A stretch of 46,724 bases of DNA from Prorocentrum cordatum. Its lineage: Eukaryota > Sar > Dinophyceae > Prorocentrales > Prorocentraceae. Positions 46,461 to 46,724 of this stretch are shown here, piece after piece. The stretch spans positions 1 to 46,724 of the forward strand of contig CAUYUJ010007450.1 in the NCBI GenBank assembly GCA_963575745.1, in the 5' to 3' direction. Below the pieces are notes generated by a model that saw nothing but the letters and a program-made list of their open reading frames with translations, searched no databases and was not told the origin of the DNA. Positions within the stretch are counted from its first letter, which is position 1, and each line of letters begins with the position of its first letter. Both the position numbers and the translations under genes were made by a program.

Positions 46461-46724
46461 TCCGACGTCGTATGTATTCCTTCCACAACGTGGGGCCCCC
46501 CAGAGGTCTGGACCCCCTCCTCGGGACCCGCTTTTCGTGGAGAGTCCTCTGGCCCAGGATAGGCAGCATCCATGAGAGGGGCGTCCAGGAGTGGGGTTCG
46601 CAAATCATGGCCCGAGGCGCGTGCGCGGACGAGGGGGGACCAAGGAACGCATTGGAAGAAGACGAGGGGGCCATGAATTCTGGGGAAACGTCATGGCCCC
46701 GGCCATGATATCCATCCCCCGTAG
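46461..46724. other. Unassigned sequence to the end of the window
   Basis: No gene, dyad or repeat could be supported. Confidence 0.35.

Noticed and set aside
1-46724. tRNA, rRNA and snRNA genes
   Set aside because: I scanned for GGTTCGAATCC-like T-arms and conserved rRNA words and found none convincing; a covariance-model search would be decisive.

Overview
The window looks like nuclear DNA of a dinoflagellate. It is GC-rich and almost gene-free, crowded with trinucleotide microsatellites, degenerate satellites and short inverted-repeat elements. The only well-preserved gene-like frame encodes a single Mei2-type C-terminal RRM, a protein class strongly expanded in dinoflagellates. A large-genome, GC-rich genus such as Prorocentrum would fit, but the genus is inferred. 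No rRNA, tRNA, CRISPR or bacterial operon was seen.

Protein-coding content is sparse. (1) A Mei2-type RRM frame lies on the minus strand at 5291-5980. (2) A decayed Helitron N-terminal region lies at about 24.6-25.6 kb (minus), with tandem C-x2-C motifs, a CEHCGA motif and several frame breaks. It runs into an intact unrecognised 206-codon frame at 23904-24525. (3) A frameshifted remnant with paired C-x2-C...C...HPK motifs, of a kind I associate with dinoflagellate transposon ORFs, lies at 35095-35560 (minus). (4) Weak orphan frames lie at 30434-30892 (minus), 34829-34984 and 42649-42830. Nearly all other long frames are translations of microsatellites or satellites.

The main content is a dense collection of short terminal-inverted-repeat (TIR) elements. 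I separated them by eye into families M1-M13 (labels are mine). M1 begins CAGT, ends ACTG and is flanked by TA. M2 has GTCGGGC ends and an AT-rich core. M3 is a pyrimidine-rich element of about 165 bp with six copies. M4 is about 235 bp, with an 8-bp target duplication at one copy. M5 to M10, M12 and M13 have other TIRs, and M11 is a dispersed repeat without clear ends. Several are nested: M12 in M2 with a 5-bp duplication, M8 in M9, M2 in M11, and an M1-like element in a satellite. These give a local order of insertions. One M1 copy is split by about 925 bp of unrelated satellite-bearing DNA.

Layout: 0-5 kb, TIR elements and microsatellites. 5.3-6 kb, Mei2-like frame. 6.2-8.5 kb, GTGTCCCG/GATCGA satellites, a long hairpin and M8. 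8.9-11 kb, degenerate CTTGGG and GAGCCCTAT arrays. 11-20.6 kb, a cluster of M1-M9 and M12. 20.9-27.6 kb, CTTGGG satellite with a roughly 335-bp higher-order unit, interrupted by the Helitron remnant. 28-31 kb, foldbacks and an orphan frame. 31.4-36.7 kb, tandem satellites (116, 73, 6 and 99 bp) among M1-M4. 37-41.3 kb, M2 copies and a 77-bp satellite. 42.4-46.7 kb, M6, M9 and a large inverted duplication whose outer flanks are complementary TCC and GGA microsatellites.

All repeat calls come from reading the sequence directly. Boundaries are by eye and may be off by a few bases except where a target duplication fixes them.
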